Shown here in pieces: positions 1 to 9,838 of a stretch of DNA of 64,000 nucleotides. A program made the position numbers and the translations under genes. The DNA is from Streptomyces tauricus. GTDB lineage: Bacteria; Actinomycetota; Actinomycetes; Streptomycetales; Streptomycetaceae. The notes under the pieces were generated by a model. It searched no databases. It was not told where the DNA came from and was given only the letters and a program-made list of their open reading frames with translations. Location of the stretch: positions 1 through 64,000 of the forward strand of contig NZ_BMVY01000009.1 in NCBI RefSeq assembly GCF_014650955.1. The letters run 5' to 3'. Position 1 is the stretch's first letter; every line of letters begins with the position of its first letter.

Positions 1-942
1 GAGCCGGGGCGTGCGGCGTTCGTGAAGACGACGTTGAAGCCGCGGGAGATCATCTGGTTCGGTTCGAAGGAGTCGCGGCCGTACACGCTGGCCGTGCAGC
101 GGTCGGGCGTGGATCCGCTGGATGTCGAGGGCACGTACGTCCAGAAGGGTTTCCTGCCGCGCTGGCTCGCCACGTTCCTCGGCATCTTCATGGCGCTGGC
201 GATCACGTTCGTCCTGCTGTGGATCGCCTACAAGCCCCAAGTGCGCAGCGCCGCCACGGAGAAGCTCCAGGAAGCCGGCATCAGCACCCTGCCGCCCAGC
301 AGCCCCACGGCGTCCCCTCCCATGCCGTCCACTCCCACCGCCGCCCCGACGACGCCCCCGGCCGCCGCGGAGTCACCGGCCGCGGGCGGGGCCGCGGCCG
401 GGGCGGGAGGCGGTGGTTCCGAGGAGAAGGAGACCAAGGCCCCGGAGCGGACCGCGGCGACCGCCGTCCAGGAACTGGCCGCGGAGGAACCGGACAAGAA
501 GCACATCTGCTACCGGGCCTACGTGAAGGGCGAGGGCTGGACGGAAGCGGTCTGCGACGGCGAGACGGCCGGCACGGTGGGGCAGGAGACGCCCCTCAAG
601 AGCCTCAACATCGCGGTGTCGGGGGTCAAGGGCACGGCGAGCGCCGCGTTCGTCCACGACCCCGGGTCGACGAACGGGCAGGGGCACTACACCGCGCCGT
701 GGTCGGGGGCGGCCGACGGTATCGACAACTACATCGGCAGTACGAAGAAGGACGCGCCGAATCTGCTGGGGTTCACCATCAACGTCGACAACGGTGGTGG
801 GGCCGTCTGCCAGAACGCCCACATCCGCAACGGGGCTTGGCTCGGTCTGGCCTGCGACAAGCCGGGTGAGGGTGAAGGGTTCATCTTCGGCGGAACCCTG
901 GACAACAACCTGTGGCTGGAAGCGGTCAAGTTCACGGTCTGA
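1..942 (+). CDS. Hydrophobic-W (ChW) repeat membrane protein, 5' end missing
   Basis: The reading frame is already open at base 1, so the N-terminus lies outside the window; the GTG at 22 is internal. The visible 313 residues contain a short extracytoplasmic-type segment, one membrane helix (bases about 163-230), a Pro/Ala/Gly-rich linker (about 290-480) and a C-terminal domain of about 145 residues. That domain has repeated W-G units (GEGWTEAVCDG, TAPWSGAADG, RNGAWLGLACD) typical of Clostridial hydrophobic W repeats. Proteins of this kind, often labelled 'hydrolytic protein', occur beside contractile injection genes in Streptomyces; that link is from memory and from the neighbours here. It could be a membrane anchor or surface-sensing part of that system. 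No catalytic motif is visible in this part. Confidence 0.75.
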   Translation, partial: EPGRAAFVKTTLKPREIIWFGSKESRPYTLAVQRSGVDPLDVEGTYVQKGFLPRWLATFLGIFMALAITFVLLWIAYKPQVRSAATEKLQEAGISTLPPSSPTASPPMPSTPTAAPTTPPAAAESPAAGGAAAGAGGGGSEEKETKAPERTAATAVQELAAEEPDKKHICYRAYVKGEGWTEAVCDGETAGTVGQETPLKSLNIAVSGVKGTASAAFVHDPGSTNGQGHYTAPWSGAADGIDNYIGSTKKDAPNLLGFTINVDNGGGAVCQNAHIRNGAWLGLACDKPGEGEGFIFGGTLDNNLWLEAVKFTV

Positions 943-1143
943 CCGGATGTACGGAGCCGTTCGCGCAGTTCCCCGCGCCCCTGGAGGGCAAAGGCTGGGG
1001 CGCAGCCCCGCCTTTGAGGGGCGCGGGGAACTGCGCGGCCAGCACCCGCGCGCCCGCACCTGACGACTCCGCGAGCTAGGGCGCAGGCCCGCCCTTAAGG
1101 GGCGCGGGGAACTGCGCGAGCGGCTCCCGTCGGGGCCGTACCC
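943..1143. repeat. Intergenic palindromic repeats between convergent genes
   Basis: Three copies of the dispersed unit AGGGGCGCGGGGAACTGCGC occur here: inverted at 963-982, direct at 1017-1036 and 1098-1117. The first two form a large hairpin. They lie between convergent 3' ends and could act as a bidirectional terminator. The same unit recurs near 14490, 17000-17400, 35270-35390 and 57010-57345. Confidence 0.75.
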
Positions 1144-4100
1144 TCAGGTCGTGGCCGCCGTGTTGGCCTTCTTCTCTGTCAAGTGACCTTGTGGGTCGCG
1201 GAGTTTCGACGCGTTCGACGGGTTCGCGAGCAGGCGGCGCACCGCCGGTGCGGGCATCCGGATCACCACCGGCCGTGGGAGCGTGAACTCCCGTACCCCC
1301 ACGGACCGCCGACCCCCCACACCCCGCTCCGCGACCCGCGCCACCACCCGCACGTCCAGCGTGAACTGCACCAGCACCGACTCGAACTTCGGCTTGTGCA
1401 GCGGCATCGAACCGGCCGCGTTCGCATGCGCGTCACTCGCGCTGCCGGTGCCGTCGGCGTTGCCGAGAAGCTGGTTCATCCGGAACTCGGTGGCGTTCAG
1501 CACGCCCGCCCCGACGATCCCACGCGCCGTCTTGCTGTGCTCAGCCGACTGCTGGTTGTCCACCCCGGTAGGGCGCGGCGCGTCCAGACCGCTCTGCGCC
1601 ACCGTCTCGAAGGTCATCTTGTCGCCGACCCCCAGGACCCGCCCGGCGCGCAGTCGCGCGTGCAGCGAGGTACGCAGGTCCTGGCCCCGCAGCCCGCTCG
1701 CGTGCACGGGCGGCAGATCCACCCCCGCGGAGGTCAGCAGCGGCAGCGCCGAGATGAGCCACTCCGTGGACACCGCCTCGCGCTGGACGTGGGCCGCGGC
1801 GTCGCCCTGCTTGCCGTACCGCTTGCTGCCGCCCGCCTCGCGTACCGTGTCGTCGATCAGCTTGCGGATGTCCGGCGCCCCCTGGAAGCCGTTGACCTGG
1901 GCCTCCATCGGCAGGGCCACCCCGGCGTCGTGCCAGGGCCCCATCCGGTCGGCACGGGCGTCCTCCCGGCCGGGCGGCGTCGGCCGCCCCTGCCCCTGCT
2001 GCTGATCACGCTGATCCCGTTGGTCCTGCTGCACCGGTTGCAGCTGGCCGAGCGCCGTGAGGTCGTTCTGCAGGATGCGGTGGGTCAGCTTCTGCCCGCT
2101 CAGCTGGGCCAGCCCCAACCGCCCCTTGGCCGAGTGCAGTTCGAGCGACGCGGTGATCGGGACGTTCATGCGTACCGAGCGCGCCGACGCCTCGGCGACG
2201 GTCTTGACACCGAGCTGGGCCCGGCCGACGGACGCGGTCTTCTTCGCGTCGCTGTACCCGAGGCCGAGTCCCGCCGCGCCGCCGACGTTCTTCAGCTGGC
2301 CGCCGCCGTTCTCGGGCTTCGCGGCTCCGGCGAAGACGGCCTCGACCCCGCGCGCGTCGCTCTTCTCCCGGCTGCCCGCCCGCTGCGCCGAGGCCGAGGT
2401 GATGTACTCCATGTCCCCGGGGCCCTCCGCGAGGGTCTCGGCATGGGTGCCGGGCCCGTTGCGGCTGACCTTGAACACCGCCCAGTACGGCGTCCTGCGC
2501 CCGTCCAGCAGTTCCACGGTGACGCCGCCGTCCATGGCACCGGAGAGCAGTCCGGCGGCCCCGTCCTTGTCGAGTACCCGCAGCAGCCGCTGCACGTTGT
2601 CGTTGCGGTCCTTGAGCTGCTGCCTGGGCAGCAGGTTCTCGGCGAGGCTCCTGTCCCGGCGGCCGAGGCTGCCGCGGAGCTGTTCCAGGAGGGGGACGAA
2701 GTCGGGCATGTCCTCGATCGCGCCGAAGCCGAGCGGGAGGTCCCGGGACAGCTGGGGCTGCGGGGCGGGGGCGCCGGTCTCCCGGCCTCCCTGCTCGTCG
2801 CGCCCGGTGTCACCGCCCGCGACCACGCCCGCCGCCCTGCTGCCCTCCGCCTTCTCCTGCGCCTTCTCCCCAGCCTTGTCCTGCGCCTTCTCCTGCGTCT
2901 TCGCCGCCTTCTCCGGGGTCTCCTCCGTCGCCTTCTCGCCCGGTACGCGCAGCTTCGACGCCCTCAGCTGGTCCGTGGTGAGCCACACGGCCGCCGCTCC
3001 CGGCAGCGTCCGCTCGGACTTCGACACGTACGGGCCGCCGCCGGTGACCCCGACCTCGGCGACCATCCGGACCACCAGGTCGCAGTGGACCAGGTACAGG
3101 GGCTGGGTGCGCGAGGTGTGGGCGTTGCGCTCGACCGTGCCGGCCAGCGTCGACGCCGTGGACGAGCCCTCGCTCAGGGTGCGGCTCGCCGAGACGCCCT
3201 CGCCGGCCCGCCAGTCGGCGCCGTTCTGCATGCCCACGACTCCGGCCTGCACCGACGTACTCGTACTCTCGGACTCCTGCCCGGTGGCCTGGTGGCCGCC
3301 CAGGACGAAGCTCTCGGTCCCGGGGCCCGTGGCCCGGTGCACGACCTTCGGGTTGGCCAGCGCGAACCGTGTCCCCACCGCGCCGGTGAGCCCGGCGGTC
3401 CGGCGCGGGTACCGCAGGTTCTTCACGACCCAGCCGGCGGAGACGGCCTGCCGCAGCGCCGCGGTGACGGCCTGCGGGCTGAACCGCTCCTCGATCGCGA
3501 GCCGCGGCGCGAGGCCCTCGGTGGCCAGGGCCTTGTCCTCGCGGAGCGTCCTGTTGCGGGCGGCGGCCCCGGCCAGCAGCTCGAAGGCGAGGTCGCGGAT
3601 CGGCTGCCCGTCGCCGAGGGTCTCCACCAGCGTCCAGTCCCGTACCCGCCGTGAGGCCATCGCCCGCGGTTCCATGCCCGCGAGGTCGCCGATGCCCTCG
3701 GCGGCGAACGTCCGCTGCGGCGGCCCGTGTCCTGCGGTCCGGGCCGCGACGGAGGAGTCCAGCCTCTGCTTCTCCTCGGTGTCCATCGTGAACCCGGCCG
3801 GGGTCATCAGGCGTACGTCCTGGTCCTCCAGGTCGACCGTGCCGATGTGCCTCGCCTCGGGTACGTCCCGGCCCGGCAGGCCCGGTGTCAGGGTGCGCTT
3901 GGCCTTGCGCTCGCGCGACGTCATGGTGACGTCCACGTCGAGGTGCAGGGAGCCGGTGAACGCGGCGGCGTCCTCGGAGCCGTTGGTCAGGATGTCCGAG
4001 CGGGTCGTCGGGCCGCCCTGGCCGCGCCGCGCGCCGGTCTTCGTCCGGTCGGCCCGTACCGAGGCGTTCAGCGCGGAGGGGATGATCCGGAACTGGCCGA

Positions 4101-6576
4101 GCACCATGCCGCCGACCGAGCGCGAACTGGAGCGCCCGCTCTGGGCGTTGCTGGTGACTCCGGCGTGGCTGCGGACGAGCCAGTCCTTGACGTCACCGGC
4201 GTACGTGGTGTTGTCGAGCCTGCCGGTGACCTTGATCTGCACGTCGTGCGCGTGCATCCGGGACTTGCGCCGCATCCGTACGCGGATACCGCTAGAGAGC
4301 AACTGGTCTTTGTTGACGGCCAGGTTGGTGTCCGACAGGACGGTCAGCAGCTCCCGGTAGTTGGTCCGCTGCGCCTCGGCCTCCTCGGGGCTGGTCTTCC
4401 CGGGCTCCCGTCCGGCGCCGAAGGCCGGCAGATAGCCGGCCAGCTGCGGGTCGGTGGCGAAGAGCCGCTGGACGCCGGCGAGCAGGGGACCGGTGTCGAG
4501 CTGGCTGATCGCCACACTCGACCCCATGGCACCGAAGGGCAGATGGCGCTCGACGTCCGGCGCGGCCTCCTCGGGCGTGACGTCGGAGGCCCGCGCCTTG
4601 CCCTTGCCGGCATCGGTGCCGGAGCCGGTGCCGTCCCCGGAGCCGGAGCCGGAGCCGGAGCCGGTGCCTTTGCCCTTCGCCGGGTCGGCCTTGGGCTTCT
4701 TCACCATCTCGTCCGCGGTGACGCCCGACGGCAGCGGCAGACCGAGTGCCTGTGCCTCGTCGGCGCGCAGGCTCAGCCACACGTTCATCGCGTGGGTGGC
4801 CGTCCGGTTGCCCATCCGCGCCTTCATCGCGGGGGAGAGCGGCCCGGTGCCCTCCACGGTGAGCAGCACCGTGCCCTGGTAGAGCACCTTGTCGCCGCGG
4901 ACCTCGGCGCCCTGGCGGCTGGAGACCGTCTGTTCGGACACGGTGAAGCGCGCGCTCTTCGCCCCGAAGGTCGGCATGGCCGTGGCGCGTACCGCCGCGG
5001 CGTTCGCCAGCACCCCGACGCCGATGGCGGGGCCCACGCCGAACGTGCCGCCGCGCCCCTTGCCCGCGGTGTCCGTCACCGAGTGCTGCGCCTGCTGGTG
5101 CGTACGCAGCTGGGTCTTGCCGATCTGCCAGGCGGGCGTCATCGAGCCGAGGGCGGCGCGCATCCGGTACGTACCCACCGCGCTGCCGTCCTTGGCGGTC
5201 AGGTCCTCGCCGACGACCTCCTGGCGCAGCAGCCGGGGCATGTCCTCCAGGACGGTGGTGGTGGAGGTGGCCTCGTACAGCCGGGCGCGGCCGGGGGCGC
5301 CGGGTGAGGTCAGCGAGGGGTGCAGCACGGAACGGACCTTGTCGAACAGGCCGTTGCCGCCCTCGTGCGGGCCCGCGGTGTCGGTGACCGCGACCGGGGC
5401 CAGGCTGTCGGCCCGCGCGACCTTCCGCGCGGTGCGCGCGGTCAGCCGGGCCGCCCGTGGAGGCGTACCGCCGGTTGCCGACGCGGCCACGGAGGCGGGG
5501 ACCAGGTGCTCGGTGGGGACGCGCATGGTGAGCGTGCCCGTACCGCTGAACGACTTCACCTCGGGGGCGTCCTGCTTCTTGATCCGTACGCCGTACCGGA
5601 CCTGGCGGAGCAGTTCGACGGAGCCCTTGTCGCTGCGCAGGACCCGCGGTTCGGCCACGCTCTTCTGGGTGCGGGACTCGCGCGCGGACTGGAACGGCTG
5701 GCCGTTCGCCATGACCGCGCCGCCGAGCCAGACACCGGGCGCGACCGGCGCGAGGCCGAAGGCCATCAGACCGGCGCCGTGGCTGGCGGAGTTGCCGGCG
5801 GTACGGCCCACCGTGGCCTGGGTGTTGTGCTGGACGTCCACCTTGGTGGCCGCGCCCTCGGCCTCCCGGGCCATCGCGGCCCGCGCCGCCGCCCGGTCGC
5901 CGGCCCGTCCGGCGGTCGCGGCGCGCGCCTTCAGGACCTCGGCGGAGACGAAGGTCTCGGGCCGGTCCTCGGGGGCGGGGGAGATGGTGACCGTGACGTC
6001 GTACCAGTCCTTGCCGTTCGGGCCCGCCACGGAGAAGGCGCGGCCCTGCCCGTAGAAGGTCTCCGGCCGGCCGGCCAGTTCCTCCTTGATCTCGGCGACG
6101 GTTCCGTCGGAGTGCCCGATGGCGGTGGCCAGCGCGGTGCCCACGATCTCGTGGCCGGTGGGCTGCCGGGCGGTGGACAGGCCGGCCGCCGTCAGGTCCC
6201 GCAGATACGGCGGCAGGCCCAGCGGTTCCGGTTCGGGGGCGCCCTCGTCGCCCTCCGCGATGGTGGGCAGCACGGACCGCAGGCGGGTGGCGGGGGCGTG
6301 TTCGGGCAGTTCCTCGATGGACGACAGTCCGGCGGAACCGGGTCCCTGCGCGGTGCGCGAGGGGCCCGCGACGCTCCGGCCGGCCTCGCCGGGCGGGGCG
6401 CTGAGCATGGCGGCCCGGTGCGGGTTCCTGCCGCGCAGTGCCTTGGACGCCGCCGCGTTCCCCGCGCTCTGCTGGAGCGCGAGCATCGAGCGCGGGGCGG
6501 GGCCGCCCGGTGCGGAGGACGCCGTCGTCTCAGGCGCCTTGCCCTTGTCGTTCGACGCCTGCCGCTGTCGGCGCAC
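1144..6576 (-). CDS. Giant eCIS-associated repeat protein (candidate cargo or structural protein)
   Basis: About 1810 residues. The N-terminus carries MLALQQSAGNAAASKAL (about residues 30-46), the short motif found at the start of many eCIS-encoded proteins. The rest appears built from about six degenerate modules of 100-120 residues, beginning near residues 259, 497, 808, 1100, 1400 and 1677. Each has a Gly/Ser-rich opening, a variable charged stretch and then alternating beta-type segments ending in a 'VW/RMPxxxxxxL' element. Two low-complexity linkers separate groups: Gly-Ser (about 640-680) and Lys/Glu-rich (about 1215-1250). No toxin catalytic domain was recognised at the C-terminus. Start is uncertain: GTG at 6576 was preferred over TTG at 6603. 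Gene order on the minus strand (LuxR, DUF4255, AAA+, this gene) suggests co-expression. Function is not established. Confidence 0.7.
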   Translation of the reverse strand: MRRQRQASNDKGKAPETTASSAPGGPAPRSMLALQQSAGNAAASKALRGRNPHRAAMLSAPPGEAGRSVAGPSRTAQGPGSAGLSSIEELPEHAPATRLRSVLPTIAEGDEGAPEPEPLGLPPYLRDLTAAGLSTARQPTGHEIVGTALATAIGHSDGTVAEIKEELAGRPETFYGQGRAFSVAGPNGKDWYDVTVTISPAPEDRPETFVSAEVLKARAATAGRAGDRAAARAAMAREAEGAATKVDVQHNTQATVGRTAGNSASHGAGLMAFGLAPVAPGVWLGGAVMANGQPFQSARESRTQKSVAEPRVLRSDKGSVELLRQVRYGVRIKKQDAPEVKSFSGTGTLTMRVPTEHLVPASVAASATGGTPPRAARLTARTARKVARADSLAPVAVTDTAGPHEGGNGLFDKVRSVLHPSLTSPGAPGRARLYEATSTTTVLEDMPRLLRQEVVGEDLTAKDGSAVGTYRMRAALGSMTPAWQIGKTQLRTHQQAQHSVTDTAGKGRGGTFGVGPAIGVGVLANAAAVRATAMPTFGAKSARFTVSEQTVSSRQGAEVRGDKVLYQGTVLLTVEGTGPLSPAMKARMGNRTATHAMNVWLSLRADEAQALGLPLPSGVTADEMVKKPKADPAKGKGTGSGSGSGSGDGTGSGTDAGKGKARASDVTPEEAAPDVERHLPFGAMGSSVAISQLDTGPLLAGVQRLFATDPQLAGYLPAFGAGREPGKTSPEEAEAQRTNYRELLTVLSDTNLAVNKDQLLSSGIRVRMRRKSRMHAHDVQIKVTGRLDNTTYAGDVKDWLVRSHAGVTSNAQSGRSSSRSVGGMVLGQFRIIPSALNASVRADRTKTGARRGQGGPTTRSDILTNGSEDAAAFTGSLHLDVDVTMTSRERKAKRTLTPGLPGRDVPEARHIGTVDLEDQDVRLMTPAGFTMDTEEKQRLDSSVAARTAGHGPPQRTFAAEGIGDLAGMEPRAMASRRVRDWTLVETLGDGQPIRDLAFELLAGAAARNRTLREDKALATEGLAPRLAIEERFSPQAVTAALRQAVSAGWVVKNLRYPRRTAGLTGAVGTRFALANPKVVHRATGPGTESFVLGGHQATGQESESTSTSVQAGVVGMQNGADWRAGEGVSASRTLSEGSSTASTLAGTVERNAHTSRTQPLYLVHCDLVVRMVAEVGVTGGGPYVSKSERTLPGAAAVWLTTDQLRASKLRVPGEKATEETPEKAAKTQEKAQDKAGEKAQEKAEGSRAAGVVAGGDTGRDEQGGRETGAPAPQPQLSRDLPLGFGAIEDMPDFVPLLEQLRGSLGRRDRSLAENLLPRQQLKDRNDNVQRLLRVLDKDGAAGLLSGAMDGGVTVELLDGRRTPYWAVFKVSRNGPGTHAETLAEGPGDMEYITSASAQRAGSREKSDARGVEAVFAGAAKPENGGGQLKNVGGAAGLGLGYSDAKKTASVGRAQLGVKTVAEASARSVRMNVPITASLELHSAKGRLGLAQLSGQKLTHRILQNDLTALGQLQPVQQDQRDQRDQQQGQGRPTPPGREDARADRMGPWHDAGVALPMEAQVNGFQGAPDIRKLIDDTVREAGGSKRYGKQGDAAAHVQREAVSTEWLISALPLLTSAGVDLPPVHASGLRGQDLRTSLHARLRAGRVLGVGDKMTFETVAQSGLDAPRPTGVDNQQSAEHSKTARGIVGAGVLNATEFRMNQLLGNADGTGSASDAHANAAGSMPLHKPKFESVLVQFTLDVRVVARVAERGVGGRRSVGVREFTLPRPVVIRMPAPAVRRLLANPSNASKLRDPQGHLTEKKANTAATT

Positions 6577-6603
6577 AGTGAGCCGTCCCCACCACGGGGG
6601 CAA

Positions 6604-6897
6604 CCCCGCACGTCTGTCCGTTCCGGATCCGTCCGAGAGGCAGCGTAACCACTGGGACGGGCGGGAAAGGGCAGGTCACGTGGGGTGTCAGGTGATCGAG
6701 GCCCGCAGCTCACCGGGGGGTCGGCCGTAGTTCACCAGGGCGTCACACGGGCACCCGGACGGCTACCGCACCCGCGTCGCGCGGGGCTCGGAACGACTGC
6801 CGGTCAGGTGCCGTCGGAGCGTCCGGACGGCTACCGGTGGTGTGTCCCACGGGCGTCCGGACGGCTACCGGTGGTGTGTCCCACGAGTGCCGGACGG
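6604..6897. repeat. Intergenic region with 34-bp tandem repeats
   Basis: The 294-bp gap between the ATPase gene and the giant gene contains four copies of CCGGACGGCTACC at 6755, 6823, 6857 and 6890. The second and third lie in identical 34-bp units; the last overlaps the 3' end of the ATPase gene. No gene was found here. The unit could be an mRNA-level element between the two minus-strand genes or simple slippage DNA. Confidence 0.7.
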
Positions 6898-8901
6898 CTA
6901 CCAGTTGCCCTCTCCGGGGACCAGTCGGCCCGCCTTGCGGTACTCCCGTTCGGCGCCCTCGCGCAGGTCCGCCGTCGTGACCGGGGCGCCGCGTCCGGCG
7001 GCCGCGTAGGCGGCGGTGACGACCGCGCTGCGGATCGAGCCGCCCGCCAGCTCGAAGGCGTCGGCGACCGCCGAGGGATCGGTGCCCTCCGCGCACGGCA
7101 CGGCGGAGAGGCTGTGCCGCCACAGGGCGAGGCGCTGCCCGGGGTCGGGGAACGGGAAGTCGACCACCAGGTCGAGGCGCCGGGTGAACGCCTCGTCGAT
7201 GTTGGCGCGCAGGTTGGTGGTGAGCAGGGCGATGCCGTCGAAGGACTCCAGGCGCTGGAGCAGGTACGCGCTCTCCATGTTGGCGTACTTGTCGTGGGAG
7301 TCCTTGACCTCGGAGCGCTTGCCGAAGACCGCGTCCGCCTCGTCGAAGAGCAGCACCGCGTCCGTGCGGTCGGCCTCGGTGAAGATCCGCTCCAGGTTCT
7401 TCTCGGTCTCGCCCACGTACTTGTCGACGATCGAGGAGAGCTGGACCACATACAGGTCCAGGCCGAGTTCGGCGGCGACGACCTCGGCCGACAGGGTCTT
7501 GCCGGTGCCGGACTCGCCCGCGAAGAGACCGAGGACACCGCGGCCCCGGCCGCCGCCCGCGCTGAGCCGCCAGTCGCCGAGGACCTGGTCGCGGTGGCGG
7601 GCGCGCAGAGCCAGTTCGTGCAGCTGCACGAGGGGCTTGTCGGGCAGGACGAGGTCCTCCCAGCCCACGTCGGGGCGGATCCTGCGGGCATGCCGTTCGA
7701 GCCCCGAGGCGGACTGCTGCCGTGCGGCGAGCCGCAGATGGGCGGCGGTCACCGGGGTGCCGTCGAAGCCGGCGAGGCTCCGGGCGGCCTCGGCGGCCCG
7801 CAGGATGCGGTCGCCGCCGAGCCGGTAGGGGGCCACCGTGGCGGCGAGGTCGAAGCCGGGCTCGTCCCGCAGGGCGGCCGACCAGACGTCCACCGCGCCG
7901 GCCCGCTGCCGGGGCGCGTCGAGGACCAGCGGGTCGTGCTCGGACCACTGCGGGTCGTACGGCCGGGACCCGGTGAGCAGCACGGGCACCCCGGAGTGCG
8001 CCAACGCCCGTACCAGCTTGCCGGGTTGTTCGGGCAGGGCGGACGCGACGACGGCGGCGTCGCGCAGCCGGGCCTCCCGCAGGAGTTCGGGTACGCGGTC
8101 CTCGGGGCCCGTGAAGTGCAGGGCCTCGTATCCGGCGGCGCGCAGGGCGGCGGCAGCACCGGCGAGCCCGTCGCCCTCGCGGTGTTCGCGCAGATAGACG
8201 GTGAGGGGCGCGGTGCTCAGCCGGGCTGCCAGCTTGGCGGTGAACTCGTCGTCGTGCGAGGGCGCGGCGGTCGCGAGCGGGTGGACGTGGCCGACGAGGG
8301 CGGGGTCCAGGGTGTCGTCGCCGAGCAGATGCGCGATGAGCCGGTCGGGTACGCGCAACGCCCGGCTGAGGAAGGGCCGTTCGGGGTCCTCGACGCTCAG
8401 CAGGCCGAGCGCGGTCAGCGGCGCCGAGGGGTGGAAGCGGGCCCGCGCCCCGGCGAAGTGCACGGGCAGCCCGCACAGGTCGAGGGCGAGTCCGGTGGTG
8501 GCCCGGCGTCTGCTGACGTCGTCGTTGAGGTACCCGTACAGCGACTCGAAGGAGCGCTCCAGGTCGGGGGCGAGGGCGATCAGCAGGATTCGCAGGTCCA
8601 GCTCGGTGAGCCCGAGCCGTACCGCGAGCAGTTCCAGCCGGTCGGCCCCGGCGCCCTCGTACGCCGTCCCGTCGTCCCCGTCCCGGTCGCCCGCCCCGTC
8701 GTCGAAGGCGGTGGGGTACGAGACCGTCGTGGGCCCCAGAAGGTGCCGTACGGCCTCGTCGGAGAGGTACAGGCCGCGCAGCGGATCGCCCGCCGTGGGA
8801 TCCCCGGCGCTGCGCTCGTCGACCAGCTCGGCGACGCGGTCGCGCAGCCGGGCCAGCCGCAGGAGGAGCGTGTCGGACGTGGGCGGGGCGTGGGCGGTCA
8901 C
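6898..8901 (-). CDS. AAA+ ATPase of the contractile injection system (Cis15/Pvc15-like)
   Basis: 667 residues. The N-terminal half is an alpha-helical winged-helix-like region that ends in a degenerate ATPase-like fold. The C-terminal half is a classical AAA+ module: Walker A GESGTGKT (about residue 465), Walker B VLLFDEAD (about 515) and a sensor LLTTN (about 558), then 'FTRRLDLVVDFPFPD' with the arginine finger region. This layout matches the CDC48-like ATPases of eCIS loci, thought to help assembly or remodelling of the sheath-tube particle in the cytoplasm. The GTG start at 8901 overlaps the stop of the DUF4255 gene (GTGA), indicating translational coupling and supporting joint function. 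The family assignment rests on this neighbour plus the domain order. Confidence 0.88.
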   Translation of the reverse strand: MTAHAPPTSDTLLLRLARLRDRVAELVDERSAGDPTAGDPLRGLYLSDEAVRHLLGPTTVSYPTAFDDGAGDRDGDDGTAYEGAGADRLELLAVRLGLTELDLRILLIALAPDLERSFESLYGYLNDDVSRRRATTGLALDLCGLPVHFAGARARFHPSAPLTALGLLSVEDPERPFLSRALRVPDRLIAHLLGDDTLDPALVGHVHPLATAAPSHDDEFTAKLAARLSTAPLTVYLREHREGDGLAGAAAALRAAGYEALHFTGPEDRVPELLREARLRDAAVVASALPEQPGKLVRALAHSGVPVLLTGSRPYDPQWSEHDPLVLDAPRQRAGAVDVWSAALRDEPGFDLAATVAPYRLGGDRILRAAEAARSLAGFDGTPVTAAHLRLAARQQSASGLERHARRIRPDVGWEDLVLPDKPLVQLHELALRARHRDQVLGDWRLSAGGGRGRGVLGLFAGESGTGKTLSAEVVAAELGLDLYVVQLSSIVDKYVGETEKNLERIFTEADRTDAVLLFDEADAVFGKRSEVKDSHDKYANMESAYLLQRLESFDGIALLTTNLRANIDEAFTRRLDLVVDFPFPDPGQRLALWRHSLSAVPCAEGTDPSAVADAFELAGGSIRSAVVTAAYAAAGRGAPVTTADLREGAEREYRKAGRLVPGEGNW

Positions 8902-9629
8902 TTGTGCCGTTCTCCGGTGTTCTGCGGATCGCCGGAGCTCTGCCGTTCTCCGGTGGGGTCGGGCCGGCCGGTGTCCTCGCGTGTCCCGGTGCCCAGGGGC
9001 GAGGACTTCAGGTGCCGCGGCCGGTGCCGGCGTTCCTCCGACCCCTCCAGCGTGCCGTCCATGCCCCGTACGCGCACGCCCGTGCCCTCCGTGACCGGGG
9101 GACCGGCGTCGTACTCGGGGAAGGCGGGGAAGGGCGCGGTGACGACGAGGTCCAGGGACGGCTTCAGTTCGCCGCCCATCGCGGACCAGATCTCGGCGAG
9201 GGACCGGGACTCGGTGTGCAGCCCGGCCACCGTGAGCGGGACGGACAGGCCCAGCGCGCCGAGCGGGCCCGGCAGGTCGCTCGCGGGTATCAGCTCGTGG
9301 GGCAGCAGGGTCGCCAACGCCGCCGAGAGCAGCCGGTGTTCGTCCAGCGGCTGCTTGGTCCACGCGGTGACCAGGTACGACAGCCGGAACCAGCGGGGCG
9401 GCTGGCGACGGCGTACGACGATGTCACGGTCGTCGCGGACGGCGGTGTGGCCGCGCTGGCGCCGGGAGACGTCCTCGCGGATGTCGTACAGGTAGGTGTT
9501 GATGGTCGGCGCGTTGCGCCGGGCCGCCCAGTCGCGGGTCGGGGCCTCGAAGGAGATGTCGATGCCGGAGCCCGCCAGCGCACCGCCCCCGAGCAGCCGC
9601 TTGAGGACCTCGTCCACCTCGTGGATCAC
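8898..9629 (-). CDS. DUF4255 (Pvc16-like) tail cap/terminator protein
   Basis: 243 residues from the GTG at 9629, which has GGGAG five bases upstream. The N-terminal half matches the DUF4255/Pvc16_N family: VIHEVDEVLKRLL, then 'ISFEAPTRDWAARR', 'PTINTYLYDIREDV' and 'RFRLSYLVTAWT'-type segments ending near 'ELIPASDLPG'. Pvc16-type proteins cap the top of the tube/sheath in eCIS and Afp particles. The C-terminal tail is low-complexity and charged. It overlaps the following AAA+ gene by four bases. A longer frame runs upstream to 9776, but it has no good ribosome site and its composition is low-complexity, so the shorter start was chosen. Confidence 0.87.
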   Translation of the reverse strand: MIHEVDEVLKRLLGGGALAGSGIDISFEAPTRDWAARRNAPTINTYLYDIREDVSRRQRGHTAVRDDRDIVVRRRQPPRWFRLSYLVTAWTKQPLDEHRLLSAALATLLPHELIPASDLPGPLGALGLSVPLTVAGLHTESRSLAEIWSAMGGELKPSLDLVVTAPFPAFPEYDAGPPVTEGTGVRVRGMDGTLEGSEERRHRPRHLKSSPLGTGTREDTGRPDPTGERQSSGDPQNTGERHK

Positions 9630-9838
9630 CGTCGCGCTCCCGCCCTGCCGTGCTGTGCCCTGCCGTACCGCCACCGGATGACGGCGCGGCTGTCCCGCGG
9701 CGACCGGAGCCGCTGCCGTAACCGGAACCGCTGTCGTAACCGATCGTGCCTCTGAAGGCTTCGCCTCCGCAGGCACGCCGGGGACGACCGGCGGGCACAG
9801 AGTGCTGCCCCCGCGTCCGCCTCCGGCTGCCCGTTCGA

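Noticed and set aside
1183..3654. Long plus-strand open frame opposite the giant gene
   Set aside because: Arg/His/Pro-rich composition with no domain; a shadow of high-GC third-position bias in the real minus-strand gene.
6743..8476. Long frame on the same strand as the AAA+ gene
   Set aside because: It overlaps the AAA+ gene in another phase, is Arg-rich and shows no motif.
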